Source of the DNA: Staphylococcus pasteuri
GTDB taxonomy: Bacteria; Bacillota; Bacilli; Staphylococcales; Staphylococcaceae
Assembly: GCF_003970495.1 (NCBI RefSeq)
Contig: NZ_RXWW01000021.1
Location: 28,374 to 92,373, forward strand
Length of the DNA: 64,000 nucleotides
Direction: 5' to 3'
The notes under the pieces are model-generated. The model saw only the letters and a program-made list of their open reading frames with translations. It did no database searches and was not told the DNA's origin. The position numbers and the translations under genes were made by a program. Within the stretch, counting starts at the first letter, position 1, and each line of letters begins with the position of its first letter. Positions 9,368-18,210 of this stretch are shown one piece after another.

Positions 9368-10276
9368 TTATTTTAAATGTTGTGTATACTGTAAGTCTTT
9401 CACACGTTCTCTTGCAGCTTTAATTTGATCTAAGCTAACATCTTTATAGTAGTTCTTAACATTTTCTTCTAATTGTTCAACACTACTTGCACCAACAATG
9501 ATTGAACCTAATGCATCATGAGAAGTTAAGTAATTAAATGAAAGGGCAGTAAGGTTACTTTCAATTTCTTTAATAGAGGCAATTGTTTCTCCTAACTCAT
9601 CATTTGTATAATCGAAAATACCATCAGCAAACTTTTTATCCAATGCATTATTACTATTAGATGTTAGTAATCCTTTAAATACAGGACCTCTAGCTAATAC
9701 TTTAACTTGCTTTTCGTGAACATCATCTAATAGACTTTCGGGACGATTATCGATTAAATTAAATTGAGACATCAATGTTTCAATTTGACTATGTTTTAAG
9801 TAGTAGTCTATAACGTTAGGGCGAATAGAAGATATACCATATGCTCGAATGACACCTTCTTGTTTTAATTCATCAAATGCACTGATTGTCTCATCTAATG
9901 GATCGTCTATAGTACCACCATGTAATTGATATAAATCTAAATGATCTAATCCAAGACGTTGTAATGAACCTTTTACGCCTTCTTTAATATGCTTTTTAGA
10001 TGGGTCCCAAGTGATATTACCATCCTCAGTGAGTCGATTTCCAACTTTTGTACCGATGACAATATCATCTCGGTTTTGATATTGTTTCAATGCTTTGCCA
10101 ACGATTTCCTCATTTATACCTTGATCATACATATCTGCAGTATCAAAATAAGTAATACCGTTTTCGATTGCACTTTCAATAATAGGTTGGGCATTTTTAA
10201 AATCAGTACCTAAACTCATACAACCTAAACCTAACTCAGAAATTTCTAAACCACTTTTCAAAATATTCTTTTGCAT
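9368..10276 (-). CDS. Aldo/keto reductase
   Basis: 302-residue (beta/alpha)8 oxidoreductase of the bacterial general-stress/YhdN-like AKR type, using NADPH. Visible parts of the catalytic tetrad are the Asp and Tyr in FDTADMYDQG (residues ~44-53), the Lys in VIGTKVGNR (~76), and the His in YQLHGG (~119). The cofactor-binding C-terminal segment IIVGASSVEQLEENV is present. AAAGGAG precedes the ATG. The natural carbonyl substrate cannot be inferred. It is divergent from nudF. Confidence 0.87.
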   Translation of the reverse strand: MQKNILKSGLEISELGLGCMSLGTDFKNAQPIIESAIENGITYFDTADMYDQGINEEIVGKALKQYQNRDDIVIGTKVGNRLTEDGNITWDPSKKHIKEGVKGSLQRLGLDHLDLYQLHGGTIDDPLDETISAFDELKQEGVIRAYGISSIRPNVIDYYLKHSQIETLMSQFNLIDNRPESLLDDVHEKQVKVLARGPVFKGLLTSNSNNALDKKFADGIFDYTNDELGETIASIKEIESNLTALSFNYLTSHDALGSIIVGASSVEQLEENVKNYYKDVSLDQIKAARERVKDLQYTQHLK

Positions 10277-10358
10277 GTAGTTTCTCCTTTCGATACACTT
10301 TAACTAACGCATTAAGTTTATCAATTTATTAAAACATTTAAAAGGACCGTGATTATAA

Positions 10359-10901
10359 ATGGAATTTAACGAAAAAACGATAGATAGAACTGTGATTTAT
10401 AATGGTAAAATTATAGATTTAGAAATCCACGATGTTGAATTACCCGATGGACAAACATCTAAACGTGAATTGATTTATCATAACGGCGCAGTTGCAATAT
10501 GTGCAGTTACTCCTGAAAATGAAGTATTACTTGTAAAACAATTTAGAAAACCAGTAGAAAAACCACTACTTGAAATACCTGCGGGTAAATTGGAAAAAGA
10601 TGAAGAACGTGAAGAAGCAGCAAAAAGAGAACTTGAAGAAGAAACAGGATACATTGCTAAAGATTTACAGTATGTTACTGATATGTATGGTTCTCCTGGC
10701 TTTTCAAATGAGAAATTAACGATTTATTTTGCTGATAATTTAGAAGTAGGCGAAATGAATCTAGATGACGATGAATTCGTTGAAGTTCATAAATTCTCAA
10801 TTGAAGAAGTGAGAAAAGCCTTGCAAAACGCTGAAATTGAAGATGCGAAAACAATTATCGCACTTCAGCATCTATTATTAAATTATAATCATTCTAAATA
10901 A
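10359..10901 (+). CDS. nudF: ADP-ribose pyrophosphatase (Nudix hydrolase)
   Basis: 180-residue Nudix enzyme predicted to split ADP-ribose into AMP and ribose 5-phosphate. The Nudix box runs from Gly76 through Glu82 to Arg90-Glu91 and Glu94-Glu95, fitting GX5EX7REUXEEXG. The Gly-Ser-Pro-Gly segment YGSPGFSNE further on is typical of the ADPRase group. It is followed by fur after ~100 nt without a clear terminator, so some read-through is possible. The substrate call rests on family resemblance. Confidence 0.88.
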   Translation: MEFNEKTIDRTVIYNGKIIDLEIHDVELPDGQTSKRELIYHNGAVAICAVTPENEVLLVKQFRKPVEKPLLEIPAGKLEKDEEREEAAKRELEEETGYIAKDLQYVTDMYGSPGFSNEKLTIYFADNLEVGEMNLDDDEFVEVHKFSIEEVRKALQNAEIEDAKTIIALQHLLLNYNHSK

Positions 10902-10965
10902 TAAAGGAATATCCTTGCGTTTTATTGAGAATACTGGTAATTTATATTGTGAATCATACTTTAGA

Positions 10966-10980
10966 TTAAAATGATTATAA
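10966..10980 (+). promoter_or_regulatory. PerR-type box upstream of fur
   Basis: TTAAAATGATTATAA matches the PerR box TTATAATnATTATAA at 14 of 15 positions. It ends 25 nt before the fur start. In S. aureus fur is a known member of the PerR regulon, so the site fits prior knowledge. Confidence 0.7.
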
Positions 10981-11005
10981 TTCTTAGTAGAGGAGTGAGG
11001 CTTCC

Positions 11006-11464
11006 GTGGAAGAACGATTAAATCGCGTGAAGCAACAATTACAACAGTCTTCATATAAATTAACTCCACAACGTGAGGCTACTGTAAGAGTTCTAATAGA
11101 AAATGAGAAAGACCATTTAAGTGCCGAAGATGTATATTTAAAAGTTAAAGATAAATCTCCAGAAATAGGTTTAGCAACTGTATATCGTACCTTAGAATTA
11201 TTAGCAGAATTAAAAGTTTTAGATAAAATCAATTTTGGTGATGGGGTTGCACGTTTTGATCTACGTAAAGAGGGCGCTAAACATTTCCATCACCATTTAG
11301 TTTGTATGGAATGCGGTAAAGTAGAAGAAATTGAAGAAGACCTATTACCAGAAGTTGAAAATCGTGTTGAAAAAGAATTTAACTTCAAAATTTTAGATCA
11401 CCGCTTAACTTTCCACGGTGTATGTTCAGATTGCCAAGCTAAAAAGCAATCCGAACAGAAATAA
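11006..11464 (+). CDS. fur: Ferric uptake regulator Fur
   Basis: 152-residue Fur-family metalloregulator that represses iron-uptake genes when Fe(II) is bound. The N-terminal winged helix includes LTPQREATVRVL and the recognition helix region GLATVYRTLELL. The dimerisation domain has the metal-binding HFHHHLVCMECG cluster and a second CxxC (CSDC) near the end for structural zinc. The start is a GTG with GAGGAGTGAGG about 6 nt upstream. The sequence matches S. aureus Fur, as I remember it, rather than PerR or Zur. Its promoter region contains a PerR-type box, linking iron control to peroxide stress. Confidence 0.93.
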   Translation: MEERLNRVKQQLQQSSYKLTPQREATVRVLIENEKDHLSAEDVYLKVKDKSPEIGLATVYRTLELLAELKVLDKINFGDGVARFDLRKEGAKHFHHHLVCMECGKVEEIEEDLLPEVENRVEKEFNFKILDHRLTFHGVCSDCQAKKQSEQK

Positions 11465-11598
11465 TAAAGATTATCCTCACTATAGTTAATTACACAGCCA
11501 ATAATACAATCATATTGCATTATTAACTGAGAAAGTCTTTATATCTCTAATGGTGAAGTAATTTAATTAAGAAGCCACCGCTTCAAAAGAGGTGCTTT

Positions 11599-12489
11599 AT
11601 GATAGATACAATCATAGAAGAGTATTTAAAATTTATACAAATTGAAAAAGGATTAAGCGTAAATACAATTGGTGCTTATCGAAGAGATTTAAATAAATAC
11701 AAAGAGTTTTTAGAACTACAAAAAATAGCGAATATTGACTTTGTAGACCGACAAATAATTCAAGAATGCTTAGGTTATTTAATAGATCAAGGTCAATCTT
11801 CAAAATCTATTGCACGTTTCATCTCAACAATACGCAGTTTTCACCAATTTGCATTACGCGAAAAATATGCTGCAAAAGATCCTACAGTATTAATCGAAAC
11901 GCCCAAATATGAGAAAAAATTACCAGACGTATTAGAAGTCGACGAAGTTATTCAATTATTAAATGCACCAGATTTAAATAAAAATAATGGCTACCGTGAT
12001 CGCACAATGTTAGAACTACTTTATGCAACTGGTATGCGGGTATCTGAAGTGATACAAATTGAAATTGAAGACGTTAATTTAATGATGGGCTTTGTAAGAG
12101 TATTTGGTAAAGGTGATAAAGAGCGTATTGTTCCTTTAGGTGATACAGTTATAGATTATTTAACGACTTATATCGAAACAGTTAGACCTCAATTATTAAA
12201 ACAAACTGTAACGAATGTTTTATTTTTAAATATGCATGGGAAACCATTATCAAGACAAGGTATTTGGAAAATGATTAAACAAAATGGTCTTAAAGCTAAT
12301 ATCAACAAAACATTAACACCACATACACTAAGACATTCATTTGCTACTCATTTACTTGAAAATGGTGCTGATTTACGTGCAGTACAAGAGATGCTAGGAC
12401 ATTCAGATATTTCAACAACTCAGTTATATACACATGTATCAAAATCTCAAGTCAGAAAAATATATAATCAATATCATCCTAGAGCATAG
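11599..12489 (+). CDS. xerD: Site-specific tyrosine recombinase XerD
   Basis: 296-residue tyrosine recombinase that, with XerC, resolves chromosome dimers at dif. The N-terminal SAM-like core-binding domain spans about residues 1-90. The catalytic domain shows the first Arg in ATGMRVSEV, the HTLRHSFATH block, the LGHSDISTTQLYTH block, and the nucleophile Tyr277. GAGGTG lies 5 nt before the ATG. A short hairpin (GAAGC/GCTTC, 11571-11584) sits just before this ribosome-binding site. The position downstream of fur is conserved in staphylococci. Confidence 0.96.
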   Translation: MIDTIIEEYLKFIQIEKGLSVNTIGAYRRDLNKYKEFLELQKIANIDFVDRQIIQECLGYLIDQGQSSKSIARFISTIRSFHQFALREKYAAKDPTVLIETPKYEKKLPDVLEVDEVIQLLNAPDLNKNNGYRDRTMLELLYATGMRVSEVIQIEIEDVNLMMGFVRVFGKGDKERIVPLGDTVIDYLTTYIETVRPQLLKQTVTNVLFLNMHGKPLSRQGIWKMIKQNGLKANINKTLTPHTLRHSFATHLLENGADLRAVQEMLGHSDISTTQLYTHVSKSQVRKIYNQYHPRA

Positions 12490-12501
12490 TTATTATATTA
12501 T

Positions 12502-12550
12502 AAAAGGCCAGTAATAATAGGGTAAATACACCTATATTACTGGTCTTTCT
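12502..12550. terminator. Bidirectional terminator shared by xerD and the DUF309 gene
   Basis: A stem AAAGGCCAGTAAT(A)ATAGG with CCTATATTACTGGTCTTT has an 8-nt loop and T-rich ends. The right arm overlaps the stop codon and last codons of the convergent DUF309 gene. Confidence 0.8.
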
Positions 12551-13073
12551 TATTATCAATATCTTTTATTTTATAATGTCTTTCTTCTAATGCCGCTTGT
12601 CTAGCTAATTCTACTTCGCTACGGTCTCTCAACAAATGATGATGAACAATGTTTTCATTTTTTACAGGTGTGGACATAAAGTAATAATCTGGAAATGTTA
12701 ATTCTAATTGATTTAACATTTGAATATTTATTGGTAACTGGATAGGTATAAATGGTAATTGTTGTTCAACTCTATCTATTTGCATTTCAAGCAATTGAAT
12801 ATACATGGCAATGTCTAAATGAAGTGTCATTTGATCTTTTCGTGAAGCATGAGTAATCACTTGCTTTGCTTTATTAAAAGATTTTATTGCGCCTTTGAAA
12901 TTACGTCTTCTATAGTGATAGCATGCTGTTGCACATAAGATTAAACTTACAACAGCATCTTGTTTACTGTAATCATTATTTTCTTTCCACGCTTCTTCCA
13001 AAATATCATGGCATAAAAAATAATGTTGATTTTTATGAAACTGATAGTAAAACTGAATTAATGCTTGTTCCAT
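12537..13073 (-). CDS. DUF309 domain protein
   Basis: 178-residue protein with the DUF309 signature: an N-terminal helical repeat with [12 protein letters not shown] (residues ~19-30) and the following [16 protein letters not shown] helix. The His and Glu of HDILEE are the conserved polar residues of the family. The biochemical role is unknown. The gene is divergent from scpA across ~90 bp and convergent with xerD. Its last codons form one arm of the shared terminator hairpin. Confidence 0.75.
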   Translation of the reverse strand: MEQALIQFYYQFHKNQHYFLCHDILEEAWKENNDYSKQDAVVSLILCATACYHYRRRNFKGAIKSFNKAKQVITHASRKDQMTLHLDIAMYIQLLEMQIDRVEQQLPFIPIQLPINIQMLNQLELTFPDYYFMSTPVKNENIVHHHLLRDRSEVELARQAALEERHYKIKDIDNKKDQ

Positions 13074-13111
13074 CTGATTTTCACCTTAATTTTAAAAGTT
13101 ATATAAATTCA

Positions 13112-13120
13112 TGCTATAAT
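13112..13120 (+). promoter_or_regulatory. Extended -10 promoter of scpA-scpB-rluB
   Basis: TGC-TATAAT (13112-13120) lies 46 nt before the scpA ATG. The -35 region is weak (TTAAAA at 17 bp). Confidence 0.5.
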
Positions 13121-13165
13121 ATTTTAGTGAAATATGCACATAAGTTGCAATATGAGGTAGATACT

Positions 13166-13897
13166 ATGTATGAAGTAAAACTGGACGCATTTAATGGTCC
13201 TCTAGATTTGTTATTACATTTAATTCAAAAATTTGAAATAGATATTTATGATATACCTATGAAATCTTTAACAGAACAATACATGCAGTATGTTCACGCT
13301 ATGAATCAATTAGAAATTAACGTTGCTAGCGAATACTTGGTTATGGCTTCTGAATTATTAATGATAAAAAGTAAATTATTATTACCACAATCAGAAGAAA
13401 ATTTAGACTTAGATGAAGACCCTCGTGAAGATTTAGTAGGTAGGTTAATTGAATACCAAAATTATAAAGAATACACTGAAATTCTAAATGACATGAAAGC
13501 AGAACGTGATTATTATTATACAAAACATCCAACTGATTTATCACATTTGGAAACAGATGAATCATGGGATCCATCTAATACAATTGACTTAACCGAATTA
13601 ATAGTCGCTTATCAACGTGTTAAAAATCGTGTTGAAATTAATAAACCTCATTCAGTAGAAATCAGAAAAGAAACATTTACAATTCAACAAGCTACACATC
13701 AAGTAACTGATAGATTAAAGAACAATGCATCATTTAATTTCTTTAGTCTATTTACATTTACAGAACCAATCGAACAAGTGGTCACACACTTTTTAGCAAT
13801 TTTAGAAATGTCTAAATCAGGTATCATTAATATTGAACAACACCATAATTTTGATGATATTAACATTTTAAGAGGAGTGAATTACAGCGTTGAATAA
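13166..13897 (+). CDS. scpA: Segregation and condensation protein A (kleisin)
   Basis: Kleisin subunit of the SMC-ScpAB condensin that organises and segregates the chromosome. The 243-residue protein starts with the family N-terminus [20 protein letters not shown] and has an acidic middle segment. Its C-terminal part is the winged helix that binds the SMC head. I placed the start at the ATG at 13166 because the frame, though open further upstream, overlaps the divergent DUF309 gene and lacks homology there. It overlaps scpB by 8 nt, indicating translational coupling. Confidence 0.95.
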   Translation: MYEVKLDAFNGPLDLLLHLIQKFEIDIYDIPMKSLTEQYMQYVHAMNQLEINVASEYLVMASELLMIKSKLLLPQSEENLDLDEDPREDLVGRLIEYQNYKEYTEILNDMKAERDYYYTKHPTDLSHLETDESWDPSNTIDLTELIVAYQRVKNRVEINKPHSVEIRKETFTIQQATHQVTDRLKNNASFNFFSLFTFTEPIEQVVTHFLAILEMSKSGIINIEQHHNFDDINILRGVNYSVE

Positions 13898-14432
13898 GCA
13901 CGGCATATTAGAAGCTTTGTTATATACCTCTGGTGATGAAGGACTAGAAGTTAAACAGTTGCTCGAAATATTAGAAGTAAATGAAGATGAATTAAAAAAG
14001 TTAATCGAAACTTATGAGTCAAATGGTCTCATCATTCAACAATTTGGAACAACTTGTGTTCTTACTACTAAGAAAGAAGCGGCAAATTATATCGAAGCAC
14101 TCATAGAGCAGAAGTCTAAAATGAAATTATCTCAAGCAGCGATGGAAACTTTATCTATCATTGCTTATAATCAACCACTAACTAGAAGCGATATTGAAAT
14201 GATTAGAGGTATCAATTCTGATGGCGCTGTTAAAACACTTATTGCAAGAGGTCTAGTTGAAGCAAAAGAAGTCCAAAATTCACGTAGTCAACAATTAATT
14301 ACAACAGATCTATTTTTAAATGTATTTGGTATAGAAAAATTAGAAGATTTACCAACCACTCAAGAAGATGACGAAGAAATGGACGCATTCTTTAGTAACT
14401 TGGTAAATCAAAAAGGAGATACAAATGAGTAA
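13890..14432 (+). CDS. scpB: Segregation and condensation protein B
   Basis: 180-residue partner of ScpA in the SMC condensin complex. It consists of two winged-helix domains (about 1-80 and 90-160), with the typical segment [17 protein letters not shown] at the start of the second. The start is a TTG at 13890 with AGAGGAGTGA about 9 nt upstream, inside the end of scpA. It overlaps the next gene rluB by 8 nt, so the three genes form a tight operon. Confidence 0.94.
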   Translation: MNKHGILEALLYTSGDEGLEVKQLLEILEVNEDELKKLIETYESNGLIIQQFGTTCVLTTKKEAANYIEALIEQKSKMKLSQAAMETLSIIAYNQPLTRSDIEMIRGINSDGAVKTLIARGLVEAKEVQNSRSQQLITTDLFLNVFGIEKLEDLPTTQEDDEEMDAFFSNLVNQKGDTNE

Positions 14433-15165
14433 AGAATTAGAAAGATTACAAAAAAGAATTGCAAGTAGTGGTTATACGTCACGCCGTAAAGCAGAAACAC
14501 TAATTACAGATGGCAAGGTTAAAGTAAACGGTCAAGTAGTTACTGAATTAGGAACTAAAGTTTCAAGTTCTGACACTGTAGAAGTTGAAGGGATTAAATT
14601 AGAACAAGAAGATAAACTTTATATTTTATTTAATAAACCAGCTCAAGTTATTACGAGTGTATCTGACGATCGTGGTCGTAAAGTTGTTACTGATTACTTT
14701 AAAGATATCGAAACACGTATATACCCAGTTGGTAGATTAGATTACGATACATCTGGTGTATTATTGTTAACTAATGATGGTGAATTTACTAATTTAATGA
14801 CACACCCTAGATACCATATTAAAAAGAAATATGTAGCTAAACTTAAAGGTTATTTGATGCGTGAAGAAGTGAAAGCTTTAGAAAAAGGTATTGAACTTGA
14901 AGATGGGTTTACACAACCAGCTCAAGTTAAAGTTAAAAATCAAGATAAAGACAAGAATACTACATTAGTTGAAATTACTATAAGTGAAGGTAGAAATAGA
15001 CAAGTACGTCGTATGTTTGAACATTTCGGCCATCAAGTTAGTAAATTAACTCGTATCCAGTTTGGACCGTTAGATTTAAAAGGTTTAAATGCTGGTGAAG
15101 GACGAGTACTTACACCACATGAAGTTAAAACTATTAGACATTTAGCTGAAAATGGTAATGTATAA
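14425..15165 (+). CDS. rluB: 23S rRNA pseudouridine synthase (RluB type)
   Basis: 246-residue RsuA/RluB-family enzyme. The N-terminal S4 RNA-binding domain covers residues 1-60 ([17 protein letters not shown]). The catalytic domain has its active Asp in [18 protein letters not shown] and the later [10 protein letters not shown] motif. By family it modifies a uridine of 23S rRNA in the large subunit. The exact position, U2605 in E. coli numbering, is inferred from RluB. It is coupled to scpB by an 8-nt overlap, the arrangement also found in Bacillus. Confidence 0.88.
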   Translation: MSKELERLQKRIASSGYTSRRKAETLITDGKVKVNGQVVTELGTKVSSSDTVEVEGIKLEQEDKLYILFNKPAQVITSVSDDRGRKVVTDYFKDIETRIYPVGRLDYDTSGVLLLTNDGEFTNLMTHPRYHIKKKYVAKLKGYLMREEVKALEKGIELEDGFTQPAQVKVKNQDKDKNTTLVEITISEGRNRQVRRMFEHFGHQVSKLTRIQFGPLDLKGLNAGEGRVLTPHEVKTIRHLAENGNV

Positions 15166-15237
15166 GATAGTAGAAATTAATGTTTGAGATTTTTTTCACA
15201 AAGTTATTTTAAATACTAACTTAAATATTATTTCATA

Positions 15238-15246
15238 TGCTATAAT
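15238..15246 (+). promoter_or_regulatory. Extended -10 promoter of srrAB
   Basis: TGC-TATAAT lies 44 nt before srrA, with no good -35. The 124-bp gap after rluB has no clear hairpin terminator, so read-through is possible. Confidence 0.5.
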
Positions 15247-15289
15247 AACAAATGAAATGAACAGCATGTGTGGGAGGTAAATTAGTATT

Positions 15290-16015
15290 ATGACGAATGA
15301 AATACTTATCGTTGACGACGAAGACAGAATCAGAAGATTACTAAAGCTTTATTTAGAAAGAGAATCTTTTGAAACACATGAAGCAAGTAATGGTAAAGAA
15401 GCTTTACAACTTGCAATGGAAAATGATTATGCGTGCATTCTTCTAGATTTAATGTTACCGGAATTGGACGGTATCGAAGTAGCCACTCAATTACGTGAGC
15501 ATAAAGATACTCCTATCATAATGCTTACTGCTAAAGGTGAAGAAACAAATCGTGTTGAAGGATTTGAGTCAGGTGCCGACGACTATATTGTAAAACCATT
15601 CTCACCAAGAGAAGTGGTATTAAGAGTCAAAGCGTTATTAAGAAGAACACAATCAACAACACCTGAGAAAAGTGAACCTCATGCAAGAGATGTAATTGAA
15701 TTTAATCATTTAATTATAGATAACGATGCACATAGAGTATTAGCTGATAATGAACAGGTAAATTTAACGCCAAAAGAATACGAACTTTTAATTTATTTAG
15801 CAAAAACACCTAACAAAGTTTTTGAAAGAGAACATTTATTAAAAGAAGTTTGGCACTATGAATTCTATGGCGATTTGCGTACAGTAGATACGCATGTTAA
15901 AAGATTGAGAGAAAAACTTAACAAAGTATCAAGTGACGCAGCTCATATGATACAAACGGTTTGGGGAGTCGGCTACAAATTTGAGGTAAATGCTAACGAT
16001 GAACCGGCTAAATAG
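15290..16015 (+). CDS. srrA: Respiratory response regulator SrrA
   Basis: OmpR/PhoB-type response regulator of 241 residues. The receiver domain (1-120) has the acidic pair Asp9-Asp10, the phospho-acceptor Asp53 in LLDLMLPELDG, and Lys in DDYIVKPF. The winged-helix effector domain occupies about residues 135-235 and ends in VWGVGYKF. In S. aureus SrrAB (ResDE-like) controls anaerobic, nitric-oxide and virulence genes in response to respiratory state. GGGAGG precedes the ATG. srrB overlaps its end. Confidence 0.95.
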   Translation: MTNEILIVDDEDRIRRLLKLYLERESFETHEASNGKEALQLAMENDYACILLDLMLPELDGIEVATQLREHKDTPIIMLTAKGEETNRVEGFESGADDYIVKPFSPREVVLRVKALLRRTQSTTPEKSEPHARDVIEFNHLIIDNDAHRVLADNEQVNLTPKEYELLIYLAKTPNKVFEREHLLKEVWHYEFYGDLRTVDTHVKRLREKLNKVSSDAAHMIQTVWGVGYKFEVNANDEPAK

Positions 16016-17759
16016 TGTAGTAATAAAACTGTGGTTAACTATAATCTTTATAGTAACGACAGTTTTAATTTTATTAAGTGCCGCGCTCATTACGTTTATT
16101 CAATATTATTATACTCAAGAAGCTGAAGACTCAATTAAAGAAGACGCCAAACGAATTAGTCATTTAGTAGAAAGCTCTCAAAATCAAAATATAGCCATTA
16201 AAAATAGTCAAACGCTAATAGATAATCCAGGTGGTTTAATTATTATGAAAAATAATAACACTGCCTATCAACAAACAACGTCATCATCAAAGCAATCCAT
16301 GCTTAAAGAAATTAAAAGTAATAAAGAATTTAATAATGTATTTGAACATGGTGAACCATTAACACGTAATGTCACTGTTAATGAAAAGGGTAAATCTCAT
16401 CCTTATATACTTGTTGGTTATCCAATGAAAGCTCAAGATGGTAGTGATTCAAACTATAGTGGTGTATTCATTTTTAAAGATTTAAAATCTATTGAGGATA
16501 CAAATAATGCGATTACTATCATTATATTAATAACAGCAATTATATTCTTAGCGGTGAGTACTGTTTTTGCATTTTTCTTATCATCACGAATCACAAAACC
16601 TTTACGTCAACTTAGAAATCAAGCTCAAAAAGTATCGCAAGGTGATTATTCACAAATTACATCTGTTACTACAAAAGACGAAATTGGTGAATTGTCTCGT
16701 GCATTTAATAACATGAGTTTTGAAATTCAAGAGCATGTTGAAGCATTATCAACATCTAAGAATATACGTGATAGTTTAATTAATTCAATGGTTGAAGGTG
16801 TAATAGGTATTAATGAGCAAAAAGAAATCATTATATCTAATAAAATGGCAGACCAAGTCTTCCATAACTTAGATGAATGTGCTGTTGAATCAATAGAACA
16901 ACAAATTGAACAAACCTTTAATACAAAAGAAACACAATTCCAAGAATTGGAAGCTAATACAAGATACTACGTCGTTATTATGAGCTATATTGATAGAATC
17001 CAAAATGATGGAAGAAGCGGTATTGTAGCGATTATTCGTGATATGACAAATGAACATAATTTAGATCAAATGAAAAAAGATTTCATAGCTAATGTATCTC
17101 ACGAGTTACGTACTCCAATAGCGCTATTACAAGGATATACTGAATCTATTGTAGACGGTATAGTGACAGAACCTGACGAGATTCATGAATCCTTAGCTAT
17201 TGTTCTAGATGAATCTAAACGATTAAATCGATTAGTTAATGAATTATTAAATGTTGCACGTATGGATGCAGAAGGCTTATCAGTAGAAAAAGAAATACAA
17301 CCTATTTCAGATTTATTAAATAAGATGAATATGAAATACCGCCAACAAGCTACTGATTTAGAATTAAACATGTATTTCGATGTGAACAATGATAATTTAT
17401 GGAGCTATGATATGGATAGAATGGATCAAGTATTAACTAACTTGATAGATAATGCGTCAAGATATACTCAACCTGGCGACACTATATCAGTTACTACAGA
17501 TGTAAATGACAATCAAGATATTTTACGCATTCAAGATACAGGTACTGGTATAGCTCCAGAACATTTACAACAAGTATTTGACCGCTTTTATAAAGTAGAC
17601 GCCTCAAGAAAAAGAGGTAAACAAGGTACTGGTTTAGGACTATTTATATGTAAAATGATCATTGAGGAGCATGGTGGTTCTATTGAAGTAGAAAGCCAAC
17701 TAGGAGAAGGTACTACATTTATTATTAAATTACCTAAAATTGATCAGTCCAAAATATAA
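15999..17759 (+). CDS. srrB: Respiratory sensor histidine kinase SrrB
   Basis: 586-residue membrane sensor kinase. Two membrane segments (about 8-31 and 173-197) flank an extracytoplasmic sensor domain. A HAMP segment, a PAS-like domain (~255-350), the phospho-acceptor His368 in NVSHELRTP, and a HATPase domain with N, G1 and G2 boxes (NLIDNASRY, DTGTGIAP, GTGLGLF) follow. The ATG at 15999 gives the family N-terminus MNRLNSVV; another in-frame ATG at 15990 is too close to GAGGT. It overlaps srrA by 17 nt. Only two cysteines are present, one in the PAS region and one in GLFICKM. The ATP-binding-domain cysteines I remember from S. aureus SrrB are absent. Confidence 0.94.
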   Translation: MNRLNSVVIKLWLTIIFIVTTVLILLSAALITFIQYYYTQEAEDSIKEDAKRISHLVESSQNQNIAIKNSQTLIDNPGGLIIMKNNNTAYQQTTSSSKQSMLKEIKSNKEFNNVFEHGEPLTRNVTVNEKGKSHPYILVGYPMKAQDGSDSNYSGVFIFKDLKSIEDTNNAITIIILITAIIFLAVSTVFAFFLSSRITKPLRQLRNQAQKVSQGDYSQITSVTTKDEIGELSRAFNNMSFEIQEHVEALSTSKNIRDSLINSMVEGVIGINEQKEIIISNKMADQVFHNLDECAVESIEQQIEQTFNTKETQFQELEANTRYYVVIMSYIDRIQNDGRSGIVAIIRDMTNEHNLDQMKKDFIANVSHELRTPIALLQGYTESIVDGIVTEPDEIHESLAIVLDESKRLNRLVNELLNVARMDAEGLSVEKEIQPISDLLNKMNMKYRQQATDLELNMYFDVNNDNLWSYDMDRMDQVLTNLIDNASRYTQPGDTISVTTDVNDNQDILRIQDTGTGIAPEHLQQVFDRFYKVDASRKRGKQGTGLGLFICKMIIEEHGGSIEVESQLGEGTTFIIKLPKIDQSKI

Positions 17760-17770
17760 TTAACAAGCTA

Positions 17771-17814
17771 AAAGCACTAAGGTGATTAACATGAAATCAT
17801 CTTAGTGCTTTTTT
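17771..17814 (+). terminator. Terminator of srrAB
   Basis: A strong 17-bp imperfect stem (AAAGCACTAAG with CTTAGTGCTTT as the outer part) and a 7-nt loop are followed by T. Confidence 0.88.
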
Positions 17815-18002
17815 GAGTGCGATATTAAAAATGTATAACTTGGATTTCAAACTTAAATTACTAATACAAACTATTAGAAATCCATATCAATTTATTTAGT
17901 GTCACTATTAGGAATGATATCAACACTCTAACGAGCAAACGCATTGTGCATTACAGAGTTATCATGTATGATATATTTAAATAAAAAAATAATATTCAAT
18001 TC
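17815..18002. other. Intergenic stretch upstream of the FMN riboswitch
   Basis: This non-coding stretch holds two imperfect stem-loops: TGGATTT...AAATCCA with an inner CTAATA/TATTAG (17841-17884), and a weaker one around ATGATA...TATCAT (17912-17966). A possible promoter (TTGTGC at 17944, TATGAT at 17967, 17 bp apart) would start transcription just before the riboswitch. No gene is visible. Confidence 0.35.
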
Positions 18003-18145
18003 ATCTTCGGGGTCGGGTGTAATTCCCAACCGGCAGTAAATAAAGCCTGCGACGCTAGAAGAACACTATGTATAAATATATGCGTTTTTCTTGCTTGATT
18101 CAGTGAGATTCTGAAGCCGACAGTATAGTCTGGATGGGAGAAGAT
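18003..18145 (+). ncRNA. FMN riboswitch (RFN element)
   Basis: The conserved RFN pieces appear in order: ATCTTCGGGG near the start, GGGTGTAATTCCCAACCGGC, AGCCTGCGA, GAAGCCGACAGT, and the closing AGTCTGGATGGGAGAAGAT. The ends pair (ATCTTC with GAAGAT). It lies upstream of ribU and senses flavin mononucleotide, reducing expression of riboflavin uptake when FMN is abundant. No long terminator hairpin follows, and the G-rich GGAGG just after the aptamer is not the start-proximal RBS. Whether control acts on transcription or translation is open. Confidence 0.95.
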
Positions 18146-18210
18146 GGAGGTTTTTTGTTGTGCAAATTTCCTCCTTTTCTAGCAAGATGAATGAAAGGAG
18201 AAAATTTAAT

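Noticed and set aside
12923..13165. Upstream extension of the scpA frame
   Set aside because: It overlaps the divergent DUF309 gene. The family N-terminus [14 protein letters not shown] begins at 13166, downstream of an extended -10.
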